NCBI GenBank assembly: GCA_936432065.2
Contig: OW386292.2
Span: forward strand, 12,740,918-12,804,917
Length of the DNA: 64,000 bases
Direction: 5' to 3'
Source: Rutpela maculata
Lineage: Eukaryota > Arthropoda > Insecta > Coleoptera > Cerambycidae
Part shown: positions 22,738 to 34,125 of the stretch, piece by piece
Layout of the letters: each line of letters begins with the position of its first letter
Position numbering within the stretch: the stretch's first letter is position 1
Notes under the pieces: model-generated
The model's database searches: none
Told to the model about the DNA's origin: nothing
What the model saw: the letters and a program-made list of their open reading frames with translations, nothing else
Position numbers and translations under genes: made by a program

Positions 22738-23399
22738 TCAAACATTTTTTAACATACAAATCAACTTATGATTGTTCAAGACCCAGTTACCAATTTTGTT
22801 AAAAAAAAATGAATTTTGCTGCCCTAAATTGTAAACAAAATCTTTCATGGTAATCATGACTTGAATTCGCCCACCTTTCAAACTGTGCTGCCAATAAGCA
22901 GCTGACGCTGTACATTTCGTCCGAATTAAAAACTCGGTAAACACCGGAGTACGCATAAATCCATTAGCGTTAGCATCGATTTCGGCATATCTGCATAATT
23001 CACCAGGATCGTTACCCCGCACCGTATGCACATACAGACGAATCGCGAATTCTGTATGCATTCGACAGTCATCTGTTTTCTTAAGCCAGCAGCTTTAGAT
23101 AAAGCCCCGGTTTTGTTTACACACCCGGAATTGAAACAGAGAGCCAGGACGCGAGCGTTGTGTGTACAGAGAGGGGTCGCAAAGCCGCGCCGGATCGCGG
23201 GGATTTCGGCGTTGAGAAATTCATACAGGAAATAGTTTTTTAGGTACAAGTTTTTCCAGGATTCAACTCCAACGCGGGAAAAGACAGACTTAGTTGAAAT
23301 TGAATTTGCATCACGTCGACACCTTTCATCTCTTCTATACATTTCTGGTGACCTCTTCAATCTAAATACCTCAAATTTAAATATGTGCGCTGTTGCCAT
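22738..23399 (-). other. Unassigned open frames, possible exon
   Basis: Two overlapping minus-strand frames (22926-23399, 157 codons; 22738-23061, 107 codons) stay open through a stretch richer in G+C than its surroundings. Neither contains a motif I recognise. The longer frame is rich in cysteine and arginine. The shorter reads more like ordinary coding sequence (for example VHTVRGNDPGELCRYAEIDA). This may be a decayed transposon gene or a host exon with a frameshift. No function is proposed. Confidence 0.25.
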
Positions 23400-23952
23400 T
23401 TCATATAAAAGAAAATTGTTTATTTCTGTGCGTAAGGAGCACTTTTTTTAGAAACGGTGTTTAAAATAATTTTTAGCTTAATAGTCCAGTCAATGAAAGA
23501 GTTGTAGAGAACATCGAGGAGGAGAGAATTTTTCTCTTCAGGAATGTATTGGGGGTAGTTAGGTCCCTGCCCCTGGCCCCGCCGTTTCAGGGGTAGAGGG
23601 GAGTGGAAAGGTTTCTTTTTTCGACTCTTCGCTTATAACTCAGAAACGATGCGTCGTACGGAAAAAGGTAATGTATGCAAAATTAAACGTAATTAAATTT
23701 CCCACAAGAATGTTTATATTCATTTTCTTACTATGTGTTATAGTTTATGAGATATTTGCCAGTGAAAATCGATAATTAATAAAAAAAAATCAATTATGTA
23801 GGTACCTTGAATATTTCTACCAAAGCGGTTTACCGTGGTCTGCTAATAAATCACAGTCACAAAACAATCTTTATTTTACAACACTGGACGTATTTACTAA
23901 CGTAATATTTTGTCGAAATCTATATATTTCCTTAAATATACAGTGTGACTCA

Positions 23953-25289
23953 CAGGGCTGGCTTCAGGTATTTTGCCGCCCCGGGCACAATTTTATTTTG
24001 CCGCCCCTCTCTTATATAAATAACATAGGGTCAGGCGGGGTAAAAATGAGACAAAATGACATCTTTCAATTTTTAGGTTGCTTAGAATCGGTCATATTTA
24101 ATGAAAGATTGGTATCATATGAAAAAATGACAGGAAAAACTATATTTTTTTACCAAAAAGTACCGTTAATTGATATACAAAAATAAACAGTGTCTCATTT
24201 TTACCCTCTAAGTGGGGTAAAAAAAGACAGTGGAGGGTAAATAAAAGACACGTGATTTATTCCCATTCTTATTGACGTCGTGCAAATGGAAGTGCAAAAA
24301 TAAGGCAGAGGAGGGTTTTTTCTTTTATATGTAATTTATTCAGATTTTTTACTAAACAACAAGGGGCTTCTCCTAAATTAGGAAGCTGAAATGTGCCTGC
24401 TTCAGTCTGCCCATTTGGTCTCTTTGGTCTCTTTTTTACCCCGCTTTTAATTTTTTCGTTAAAATCAAATTTTTGATTATTTAAAACTAGCAGATTAATA
24501 AACTTGATCACAAAATGTGAAGTATAACGTATGACACTCCTAGTTGACGTCTGCCAAATACGGACAATGCAAATAGAGAAACTATAATATCCCCAAAAAA
24601 GTAGTAAGGTGCGTTAAAAAATTTTTAGAAAGTGATTTAAAGAGTTTACTAAATAATATTTTTTCCCGTATTAACAGTAGGCATAGGACCTGATTGGATA
24701 ACATAAAACAGTTCTGAATGTACAAAACAAACTTGAATAAAAAATTAAGTTTAATTCATTTCAATCTGGGTTGGATATCACCTTGTCTTTTTTTATCCCG
24801 CTACCTATCTCTCATTTTTACCCCGCCTGACCCTATTTTTTCAGTCCGTTATTTTTTGTAACATTTTAAGAGTCACCTACTGAATATTCTTGATGGTTTG
24901 TTTTTTTAGTTATAAGGTCTACAGCAATTTTTGGATTTTCAGCAATATTTGTGTATTTAAAAGGGTAAAATAAAATAATTGAAAAAATTAACCGTATTGA
25001 AACTTAAAAAAAAACACCACCGAAATTAGACAAGAAATAAAATCACATATAAGAAACAGAATGTATGCATGTAACCTACTTTATATACAAAAAAAACTAA
25101 CAATAACAAATTATTTATGTAAAGTTACCATTACTATTACTATATTAGTGAAACAATTGTTTCCTAGCTTTTTTATATTTTTTGGTAACTGTGGATTTGA
25201 AGAATTTGCCGCCCCTAGAATTTTGCCGCCCCTAGAATTTTGCCGCCCCGGGCAGCCGCCCGCTTCTCCCCCCCCTAGAGCCAGCCCTG
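23953..25289. mobile_element. 1.34-kb non-autonomous hAT-type element
   Basis: The TIRs are CAGGGCTGGC and GCCAGCCCTG. The 8-bp target duplication GTGACTCA is perfect (23945-23952 and 25290-25297). The uninterrupted target is visible in the opposite arm of the surrounding foldback, where the inverse of GTGACTCACTT is continuous near 25707. Subterminal repeats TTTTGCCGCCCC occur at both ends (one inverted relative sense is not required; they read the same way). The 8-bp TSD and 5'-CAGGG end fit hAT. No transposase is encoded. Confidence 0.82.
24028..24833. mobile_element. 806-bp TA-type element nested in the hAT-type element
   Basis: The TIRs are GGGTCAGGCGGGGTAAAAA and its inverse TTTTTACCCCGCCTGACCC, extended by TGAGA/TCTCA. 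TA lies at both edges (24026-24027 and 24834-24835). Repeated 'GGGGTAAAAA..GACA' phrases occur internally. Structure fits a Tc1/mariner-type non-autonomous element. The two open frames inside (23998-24186, 24269-24511) have no transposase motif. Confidence 0.78.
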
Positions 25290-26048
25290 GTGACTCACTT
25301 AAAATAACTAACTTTTTCATTTTGTTTCCGATTTGAATCAAATTTTACTCAAGGAATGAGGAAAGAGATTAAAAATCATATTGGTGGGTCTTGACGAATT
25401 TTACGTAGCCACCACAAATTGCGGAAACTGAGGATCCCCTTTGCCAGATGAGCTTATGTATGAGAACTCCCCCGTCAATAACCAAATCAAATTTTGGTGT
25501 ATGTACGTTTGTGGCACCGACCGGATACATTTTTTAGAATTTCTAACATTCAAAATGTTTTATTTTTTTCAGCAGGTGGCTTTGCCTTTGTAGCAGACGA
25601 ATGTTTTTCTGGTCATAAGTAGATCCTAATCTGTTCTATACTTGAGTAAAATTTGATTCAAATCGGAAACAAAATAAAAAAGTTATAAGGGTATCTTCAT
25701 TTTAAGTGAGTCACACTATATATTTAAGGAAATGTATAGATTTCGACAAAATATTACGTTAGTAAATACGTCGAGTGTTGTAAAATAAAGATTGTTTTGT
25801 GATTTATTAGCAGACCACGATAAACAGCTTTGATAGAAATATTCAAGGTTCATAATTGATTTTTTTTATTAATCATCGATTTTCGCTGGCGATTATCTCG
25901 TAAACTATAACACATAGGAAGAAAATGAATATAAACATTCTTGTGGAAAATTTAATTACGTTTAATTTTGCATAGATTACCTTCTTCCATACGACGCATC
26001 GTTTCCGAGTTATAAGCGAAGAATCGAAAAAGGAACCTTTCCACCAAG

Positions 26049-26273
26049 TTGTGATTTAGCGTGTGTACAAGAACCAAAAACCTCAAAATATTTTTTTACT
26101 TCATCCACCCCCACCCCACTACTGATGTGGGATATCGTTTTTAGGGTAGAGGATTTCAAATATCATATTATTAAAGTTATATAAACAATCATTTTCACAC
26201 ATAAAATGTTTTCCTTGTGAGTCACTTGGATAGACAATCGGGATGTGGAAGTAGTGATTCCTTGGGCAGCGGT
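26049..26273 (-). repeat. Rep680 left-part fragment
   Basis: It carries GTGATTTAGCGTGTGTACAA through the C-rich block to GATTCCTTGGGCAGCGGT. The right-end hairpin half is missing. Confidence 0.7.
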
Positions 26274-26397
26274 TTTTTTAATATCAAGGCATATATTTTT
26301 TAAAACTATATTCTTTAATAAAAAAAAATACAACAGTGGTACACCATCAGTATAAAGTAAAAATTCGGTAACCTCACAAAACAATTTGAAGAAGTAC

Positions 26398-26525
26398 GTA
26401 CCGGATGGCCTCGAGTCAATTTTTTGATATGGTTTTAATTTAAAAATTTCGGTTTTAGTATACATAAATTAGACAAAAGTGGGAACTTTTAGACTAACAG
26501 GAACGAACATATCACATCCGGTTCA
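26398..26525. repeat. Dispersed repeat, second copy at 31590-31712
   Basis: The phrases TAATTTAAAAATTTC, TTAGACAAAAGTG and ACGAACATATCAC are shared with the stretch at 31590-31712, in the same order and orientation. Family unknown. The ACCGGRTGGCC start resembles Tc1/mariner-type ends. Confidence 0.5.
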
Positions 26526-26629
26526 ACCGGAAGCGACATCAACATTTTTTCTTAAATAAAATGAGTATGTTTTTATGGTTTATTATTAAGCATATAACTA
26601 ACTCTAACCCCAGAACGGTATCGATATTT

Positions 26630-27280
26630 TACTTCCACATCCAGTGGAAGTATAGTAACGACAAAAAAATTTTTAAAAATTTTTATTGTCCAAATAGGCT
26701 TAGAATGTCATGAAACGTCGAGATTTTAAGTTTGAGCGAAAAAAAATTTCTGTCTGTCGGTCTGTAACTTTTTTTTGTGCGCACGTTTACTCTGGAACCG
26801 TTTAAGATATTGACTTGAAATTTGGTACACGTATGTATTTTAACGTGATCTGGAACTAGATTATATTTTCATCTTGTTCCATCGAAGGGTTGGGGGTAAA
26901 TTGGGGTAAATTTGGGGTAAATAGGTAAATTAAGCAGGTAAGAGTCCAGAAAATTGGTATTTAGTATATTAAAGAGAAGCTAAGGTCTCAAAAAAATTTT
27001 TGACATTAGCCACCCCCATTACCACCCCCATTATTAAAGGGGATGAAAAAAAATGTGATTTAGTGTGTGTACAAGAACCAGAAACTTTAAAATATTTTTT
27101 TACTTCATCCACCCCCACTACCACCCCCTATCACCACCCCCACCTCACTACCGATGTGGGGTATCGTTTTATAGGTTTTTGGGGTAGAGGATTTTAAATA
27201 TTATATTATTAAAGTTCCATAAGCAATTATTTCCACGTACAAAATTTGGATGTGGAAGTAGTGATTCCTTGGGCAGCGGT
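26630..27280 (-). repeat. Rep680 full-length copy
   Basis: It runs from the hairpin end ACTTCCACATCCAGTGG to GATTCCTTGGGCAGCGGT, with both C-rich blocks. It lies 20 bp inside the CTAA-flanked TIR element. Confidence 0.85.
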
Positions 27281-27565
27281 TTTATAGTACTGTATTGGTA
27301 TCGTACGTAAATTTTACGTACATATTTTTTCTACAATCTTTATGCTAAAATGCGGTTAAATAAATTAATAAAACTCAATTAACATTTTGCTTAAAGGTTT
27401 ATTTTGCCAAGTAAACATACAATGTACATGGCGGTAACTTAAATTATTAATGAACAAAGTAAATTTACTAGCTTCCTTCAAGTCTTCATCTGTTAAACCT
27501 CGTTTCGACATTGTAAACGTTTATTGGTATCGGACACGTAAAAATTATAAACTAATTAGCGGGTA

Positions 27566-27924
27566 GGGGCCCTTCAAAAATTACGTAACGCAAATTTTAA
27601 TAAAATTGTCACATGTTGTCACTTTTGAAGATACCCCCTAAATAAATTACGTCACAAATTTCACCCATCCCCCATTAAAATAAGATTTTTTAAATGTCAT
27701 ATATATTAAAGTCCCGTGTAAACTTGGTTTGTCTTGTGACTAAGGACAAACCTTGTATGGTTTATACAAAAATAGCTGTTTTCTTTAGATCAGAAAAAAG
27801 AATAACATTACGTTACGCAACACTTGATGCAACCCCCCTCCCCCCCCCCTGTGTCACAAGTTGGCACGCTTTTAAGTACTCCCCCTCCCCCCTGAGAGCG
27901 TTACGTAATTTTTGAACGGCCCCT
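27566..27924. mobile_element. ~360-bp MITE with TA flanks
   Basis: The inverted ends are GGGGCCCTTCAAAAATTACG and, from the right, AGGGGCCGTTCAAAAATTAC, both followed by GTAACGC. TA flanks both edges (27564-27565 and 27925-27926). The C-rich interior (27833-27893) breaks any coding potential. Confidence 0.7.
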
Positions 27925-28147
27925 TATTGGTAACGATGCGTAATATTTACGTATAGAGCTCCAGAAAATAATAAATTTAACCTTTAGTACTTGCGTATTG
28001 GCAATGTGAACAGCCTATCGCTAAGATATTTAGGGAAGCATATCTGGGGGGTCGAGAAAATTTGCGGGCGTATGGCTCTAAATGCAAATTATTAATCTAA
28101 CGTAAATTTTACGTACGATACCGTTCTAGGGCTAAGTGCAAAAATTT

Positions 28148-29530
28148 GTTTCGATTTAAAAAATTCCAAAAAATAAGTGAGATACGAACAATTTTTTATT
28201 TTTTTCAAAATGATGAATGCGACGTAAGAAAGTTACTAAGTAGGCTATGGAAATTAGTAGTAAGGTTGTAGACTTATAGGTACAACTATTTTTAGGTTTT
28301 TCTCAAAAGACAAAATTTCATTATCTTTTATTAATCAGAAATAATGATTCATAAACTTTTTTCGCCAGTAATCAATCATTTTTTAACGATACCCTTCGTA
28401 ATAATAAAAATATTTTTGAAAGGTAAGCGCCAACAGAAAATTTTAATGATCTATCTACATTTAAATTCAAATTTGCAGATAGCCATGAAAATGACATTCA
28501 CAACATTTGTATTGTTCTTGACATTACTCACTGATTATCTGAAGTAAGTGTATTGAATTTGTTATAAACAAGTAAATTAATATAAAATGGCTGAAAAATA
28601 TTCAAGAGATGAAAAAGTTGACATGTTGATTACTTATGGAGAGACTCAACGTAATGCAATTAGAGCACAAACTCTGTATGGACAGAAATATCCAGAAAGA
28701 AGACAACTTTGGAGCATCAATTTAGAACTGAACCTGATATAGAAATTGAAGAAAGATCTATTGTGGATGAAGAAACGGAAATTAATGTATTAGCTCTAGT
28801 GTAGTGTAATGTTGACCCAACTATTTCGATAAGACAAATTGAACATGAATTACCATCAAATCAAATCAAAACAGATTTATTAAATATTTAATATACAAAT
28901 ATGCACCCGAGTCAGATCCCGGTTCAGAGCCGACCGCACAACCACGTAGGGAGAGAACATGAATTACCAGTTCCCAAAGAATCACTCAAGAAAATTTAAA
29001 AAAAAACACTGCTATCGTTCTTATAAATATCAATTGCATCAATTCTTGGATGAGAATGATTGTCAACGACGAATAATAACCTTTTGTAATTGATTACAGT
29101 TCCGCCAACTAGGAAATGAGAATTTGATCAAAAACATTTTGTTCTCTGATGAATCGAGATTTAGAAACCTTGGGTTATTTATTATGAGACGGGCGGTTTC
29201 AGGAGCAGTTTGGCTTCAATGTTTGGTTAGGTGTCTGGGCGACCATATCCTAGGTCCAATAATATTTGACGAAAATCTAACTGGACTAAGATATCTAGAA
29301 TTTCTCCAAAATATAATAATTCCACAGATTATTCAAATTCTCAATACCAATATTGACGAGGTTTACTTCCAACAAGACGGGGCTGGACCACACAATGCTA
29401 TTATCGTTAAGTGAATTGTTTCCAGATCGTTGGATTGGGACCCATGGTCCAGTCAGATGGCCTGCGAGGTTTCCTGACTTAACCTCAGTCGATTTTTTTT
29501 ATTTGGGCGCATTTCAAAAATAGAGTCTAC
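28148..29530 (+). mobile_element. Second DD41D mariner family, relic A
   Basis: The 5' leader (about 28160-28580) recurs as the inverted right-hand leader of relic B (33934-34125) and as a terminal copy at 32745-32960, indicating long inverted ends in this family too. The transposase is heavily decayed. The 3' end is not visible. Confidence 0.7.
28587..29525 (+). pseudogene. Tc1/mariner (DD41D) transposase relic, family 2
   Basis: It opens with MAEKYSRDEKVDMLITYGET, a helix-turn-helix start of the type found in insect mariners of this group, and soon breaks. The catalytic half survives at 29124-29414: ILFSDESRF (first D), LGPIIFDENLTG, and YFQQDGAGPHN (second D). After a small deletion the frame resumes with DRWIG and FPDLTSVDFF (third D). 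An unrelated-looking ~70-bp stretch near 28900-28960 interrupts the middle. Several stops and shifts make it inactive. Confidence 0.8.
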
Positions 29531-30171
29531 GCGACTGTATAATATACCACCACTTTTACTTATTTTAAATAGTAGAATTCTTTAAGAAAATGATAAAAAT
29601 AACCTTTATAAGAAAGTCACTATTACAGCTGCACGCAAGTACGACCAAATCTTTCTAATTTTCTAACAAAAACTTTAGATTAGAGTTCAGTGGGCTAGAC
29701 CTTTAATCGGGTAACCTGTTTTATCTCTCTTTCAAAAACCGTTTCTCTGTTCAACATCTTCCTAATCTGTGTTTTAAGCTTATAACTAGTTTAAGCGTCC
29801 ACTTTGTGAATCTTTCTTAATTCCTGCGGAGACTGTAAACAAATTTAAAATGGAAATATTCGAGAATAAATCAAAATCGATTGTCTAATAAGCAGAAACA
29901 CATCCAACAAAGCGACCTCGCGCTCAAGCAACCATAGCCCGCAGCCAAAAACGTTTCTCACTGTGTCATATTTCATATATTAACGTCAAAAACATGGAAC
30001 TAGGGGAGAGTGGCCCCGAAATCCGAATATTATTTAATTGTGGATCTCAGATTAAAACTCGGGGTGATATTAACTGTTGAAAAAATGGTGAATTTTATAT
30101 GCCGCTGTCGAACTGGAAAAAACGGCACGGCCTCTCGGACCACCAGCAAATCTTTCTAATTAGTTCTTCGT
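29531..30171. other. No feature recognised
   Basis: AT-rich sequence between two transposon relics. No frame or repeat was identified. Confidence 0.4.
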
Positions 30172-30179
30172 GAAAAAAT

Positions 30180-31409
30180 CAGGGCTTCCAGCGAGGTCAC
30201 TTAAGTCGCTAAAAGTCACTTTATTTTTAATATGTCTCTAAATGTCACTTTTTCCATGAAAAAGGTCATTAAAAGTCACTTTTTATTATCAAGACACAGC
30301 TGCGATTCAGAAAGTAACAACAGCCCATAAAAGCTACCAAAACTATTTAGCAGAAGAAAGTCAGAAAAAAATAGAAAATGAATGAAACAAAATGTTCTTG
30401 AACAGATTACAAGAAGGAAAAAAAAACAATTGATGTTTTAGAAGAAACAATTAATTCAAACAAAAAAGAAGAAGAAAAGCAAAACAAACATTTGGATACG
30501 CTACTCAAAGAAGCCACTAATTGATTAGAAAAGGCTATTAAAAATGGAGATTTGAATGAAGCTCGGATAGCCCAGTGTTTACTGGACGGCTATAATAAAA
30601 CAAAAAATTCTCAAGAAACGAAAGCAAAAAGTACAACATCATTAGAAAGAAAACTTAACAAACGAAAGAATGATATTATTTCCAACTTCTTAGATAAGAA
30701 AAAACAAAAACGTTCTAAGAAATAAGTTTTTATATTGTTCAGTATATATATATTGTATCTGCATTTTTTAGAAATTCTATTAGATATTTGTGTTTAAATT
30801 CTTTCATATTTATTATTTTATGGGTACTACTACTAGTGCGTTTACCTTTTTTTTCATACTGTTAAAGATATTAACATAAAATAAAATGTCATCTAGAAAT
30901 GGAGAATTTCAGTTCAGTCTAAATATTTAAAACAAGTATTAATATGAAAATATAATATATTCAGAACTTACCAGAATATTTTAAACAATTATTTTCAGTT
31001 CGTTGTATTTTTTAAAGCCCCATAAGGTTTGGTCTCAAAAAATCACTAAACGTTTTGTGACGTAGACAAACGTAGCAGAGAATTTCTTTGACTTACCGGT
31101 GACGGTTGCAAATACTGCGTAATTATATCTACTTTCATGTTATTTTCTGCCCTAGACTGACACTTGACGCTGTCAAATATTAAACTTTAACATTTTTTTT
31201 TCACGTTTATTGTGCTTAAAAAAAAATTACGGGTCTCTTCTTTTAATCTAAAGAACTCGTTTTTGAATTAAAAAAAAATTGCTGAAATTCCCCATTACAT
31301 TACATTTTTATGACTGCAATAGAAATTTTTAGATCATTAAAATGTCTAATATGATCACTATTAGGTCACTATATCACTAAAATAAATAGAATTTTGACTG
31401 GAAGCCTTG
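30180..31409 (+). mobile_element. Internally deleted hAT-type element
   Basis: The left end is CAGGGCTTCCAG and the right end is the inverse of CAAGGCTTCCAG. Repeats of AGTCACT/GGTCACT lie just inside both ends. The flanking 8 bases (GAAAAAAT and AAAAATTT) match only partly, so the TSD is weak. The interior keeps one decayed frame resembling a hAT transposase tail. Confidence 0.5.
30293..30725 (+). pseudogene. Decayed hAT transposase C-terminal tail
   Basis: With one frameshift (near 30400) and two stops, the frame reads as a lysine/glutamate-rich coiled-coil segment: TAHKSYQNYLAEESQKKIE, later LLKEATN, LEKAIKNGDLNEARIAQCLL and finally KRKNDIISNFLDKKKQKR. Long charged tails ending in a 'RK..I..FF' type basic motif follow the dimerisation domain in some animal hAT transposases. 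That matches the hAT-like ends of the surrounding element. The dimerisation and catalytic regions are absent. The identification is an inference from remembered family style. Confidence 0.45.
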
Positions 31410-31589
31410 AAAAATTTAAAATTGTTTTGACCTTAATACCCTGAATCCCTGTTAATTTTAAATTTTCGACGAAAGTAAGCTAAATCACAATACTTTAATG
31501 TCAGGATTCCACTGTTGCTGTATGGCTCATTACTTAGGATTAGCCTGTATACATACATGGGTATATCAAGTAATTTTCTTGATATATTT

Positions 31590-31712
31590 GCAAGTATACC
31601 GGGTGGCCACAAGTCAATTTTTTTTTTTTTTAATTTAAAAATTTCTTTTTTTGTACACATAAGTTAGACAAAAGTGTGCTACTTTTGGACTAACATGAAC
31701 GAAAATATCACC
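31590..31712. repeat. Dispersed repeat (copy of 26398-26525)
   Basis: It shares ATACCGGGTGGCC-type start, TAATTTAAAAATTTC, GTTAGACAAAAGTG and AACGAAAATATCAC with the earlier copy. It is followed directly by a copy of the family-2 mariner leader (31712-31840). Confidence 0.5.
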
Positions 31713-31962
31713 GGTTAAAAATTCCAAAAAATAAGTAAGATACGAATTATTTTTTATTTTTTTTTAAATGGTCGCGTCAAGTGAACACGACATAAGAAAA
31801 TTACTAAGTGGGTTATGGAAATTATTAGTAAGGTTGTAGACTTCTCTGCAAAGAACAAAATATTTATTTGAATTACTGATAGGTACACTTCTGAGCAATA
31901 AAATCCAGCTATATTAAATCATTCTTCATTTATTTGTCAGTGTTAGTGTCATATTTTTCGAA

Positions 31963-32460
31963 ATGCCGAAATTAACTGAACATGAAAAAATTTTAATTCT
32001 CACTAAAATTGAAGAGGGATGGTCTGTCAGAGCAGTTGCTAACCATTATCACTTAAATAAAACTACCGTTATGAGTATGAAGAAAAGGTGGGAGGATGAA
32101 GGTATCATAAAAAGAAAAGACGGTTCGGGCCGACCGAGAAGTTCAAATCTCGCTCAAGATGAAGCGCTCCTTGGCTATTTGAGGGAAAATCCGTTTCAAA
32201 CTGCAGTAGATGCGTGTCTATGACAAATTTTCCAGAATCGAGGTCAACAGCTAGCAGAAGGATAGGAAGATCGGAATTAAAAAACTGTGTAAGAGCCAAG
32301 AAGACCATATTAACAGAACATAAGCAAGCCCGCATTCTGTTTTGTTTCAATTATGTCTATCGCCCGTTGGCGTTTTAGAACAATGTTATGTTTACCGATG
32401 AAAAATTTTTTCAGTCTTGTAATGACGGACATATTCGGGACGTCCTGCAAATACCAGATT
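31963..32460 (+). pseudogene. Tc1-like transposase relic
   Basis: The ATG-initiated frame starts MPKLTEHEKILILTKIEEGW and continues VRAVANHYHLNKTTV, a clear helix-turn-helix pair followed by the GSGRPR hinge typical of Tc1/mariner DNA-binding domains. After a stop at 32221 the relic continues in shifted frames with STASRRIGRSEL, RAKKTILTEHKQAR and MFTDEKFFQSCNDGHIR. The last contains the first catalytic D. The second and third acidic residues are gone. Its N-terminus differs from both DD41D families, so this is a third transposon lineage in the window. Confidence 0.75.
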
Positions 32461-32467
32461 AATATAT

Positions 32468-32487
32468 TTCCACTGGATGTGGAAGTA
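32468..32487 (+). repeat. Rep680 right-end tip
   Basis: Twenty bases matching the terminal hairpin strand of Rep680 sit directly after the Tc1-like relic, without the rest of the repeat. Confidence 0.4.
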
Positions 32488-32559
32488 AAATTATCACAGG
32501 CAGACACGTGCAGAACAGCCATGCAGAAAACCGCTTTTTAATGTTTTGAGCTTTCAGAA

Positions 32560-34125
32560 TCTGGCCTTATCTCGGACACAATTTTTCAACGACAATTTTT
32601 ACATTTTTCCAAATACCTTACTTATGACATTTCACAATCAATGTCACTTTTTTATAACCTATATGATAATAAAAAATCTAAATTCCAAAAAGACTGATTG
32701 ACATCACTTAATATTAGTAAAAACTGGATTACTTGATTTTTCAAGTGTACGGGATTTTATTGCACAGAAGTGTATGACTATTTTCGTTTTTCTCAAAAAA
32801 CGGAATTTCATTTTCATTTTCGTAGGAAAATTTCTTAATGGGACCGTGCTATTTTCTTTTATTAAACAGAAATAATGATTCATAACTTTAATTTTTTTGC
32901 CATTAATCATTTCTTAACAACATCCTTCGTAATAATAAAAGTATTTTTAAAAGGTAAACATAATTGAACAAGAGATAATTTTAATAAAACATAACAACCA
33001 TGAAAAAATAAAATAACAAAATTATTTAAAACCTAATAATAAAAATTATTCACACTGTTCACTGTTTTGATTAATACACGGAGTAGCGCGACTTACTGTT
33101 GCACATCTAATACTCTGTAGTTGTTGCGGTGTTATTTGTACAATTTCGTGTTTAACTCTCTCTTCCAGATCTTGCCTTGTAGTTGGAGCAGTCGCGTAGA
33201 CATTTTTCAAATGCGCCCAAAAAACATATCGGTTGGGGTTAAGTCAGGAGACCTTGCAGGCCATCTGACTGGATCATGGGTCCCAATCCAACGATCTGGG
33301 AACAATTCATTTAGGTAATCCCTAACGATAATAACATTGTGTGGTCTAGCCCGTGGCCTACGTAAGTGATTTCATCCAGCTCCGTCTTGTTGGAAGTAAA
33401 CTTCGTCAATAATTGAATTGGGAATTTGAATAATTTGTGGAATTATTATATTTTGGAGAAATTCTGGATTAGATTTTCTTCAAATATTATTGGACCTAGA
33501 TATGGTCGCCTAGTACGCCTAACCAAACATTGAAGCCAAACCGTTCCTGAAACCGTCATAATATGAGGTTATTCCTGGTTGATAAAATTATTTTCATACA
33601 AAAATTGATGCAACTGATAATTATAAGAACGATAGCCGTGTTTCTTTAAAATTTTCCTGGCTGATTCTTTAGAAACTGGTAATTCATGTTCAATTTGTCT
33701 TACGGAAATAGTTGAGTCAACATGCATTAAAGCTAATACAGGTGGGCGGTGCTGTGAATATAATTCGACAATTTCTCTTATATTCCTGAAACTAAAGGAA
33801 AAAAATTTTTCTTGTAAAATAAAAAAAAAAATTTTTTTGATGACTTCAATAGCCTAGTATTATTCTGAAAAGTTGTCTCTAACAACCTATCAAAAATTTT
33901 TTTGAATCGGTTCGTTGAATATTTTTCAGCCATTTTATATTAATTTACTTGTTTAAAACAAATTCAATACACTTACTTCAGATAATCAGTGAGTAATGGT
34001 CAGGAATAATTGAATTGTCAATGTCTGTCATTTTCATGGCTATCTGCAATTTTGGATTTAAATGTAGATAGATAACTTATTAAAATTATCTGTTGGCATT
34101 TTTTGAAAAATACTTTTATTATTAG
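32560..34125 (-). mobile_element. Second DD41D mariner family, relic B
   Basis: Minus-strand copy. Its 5' leader (33934-34125) matches 28360-28586 inverted. Its 3' region (about 32745-32960) matches the family leader in the opposite sense, so the element has inverted ends of more than 200 bp. The outer TIR tips are not clearly preserved. Confidence 0.65.
33046..33933 (-). pseudogene. Tc1/mariner (DD41D) transposase relic, family 2
   Basis: It starts MAEKYS at 33933. The C-terminal third reads best: a QQDG-type second catalytic D, then VRDYLNELF.DRWIGTHDP, RWPARSPDLTPTD with the third D 41 residues after the second, then AHLKNVYATAPTTRQDLEER and EIVQITPQQLQSIR before the stop at 33046. The front half is broken by many stops. 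Together with relic A it supports a DD41D spacing for this family. Confidence 0.78.

Larger units (their letters stand above)
23603..26044. mobile_element. Foldback element with ~450-bp arms, interrupted by a hAT-type element
   Basis: The left arm is 23603-23952 plus 25298 to about 25375, and the right arm is about 25610-26044 in inverse order. Shared inverted phrases include ATTACGTTTAATTTTGCATA, TAAATACGT, GATTTCGACAAAATATTACG and ATTCAAATCGGAAAC. The loop is ~230 bp. The left arm is split by the element at 23953-25289. A Rep680 fragment abuts the right edge. Confidence 0.75.
26608..28131. mobile_element. TIR element with CTAA target duplication
   Basis: The ends CCCCAGAACGGTATCG and, inverted, CCCTAGAACGGTATCG are bounded outside by CTAA on both sides (26604-26607 and 28132-28135). 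Near the left end a Rep680 copy has inserted, and the interior holds a TA-type MITE. A palindromic TACGTAAATTTTACGTA occurs near each end. The host element has no coding frame. Superfamily is uncertain. Confidence 0.6.
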
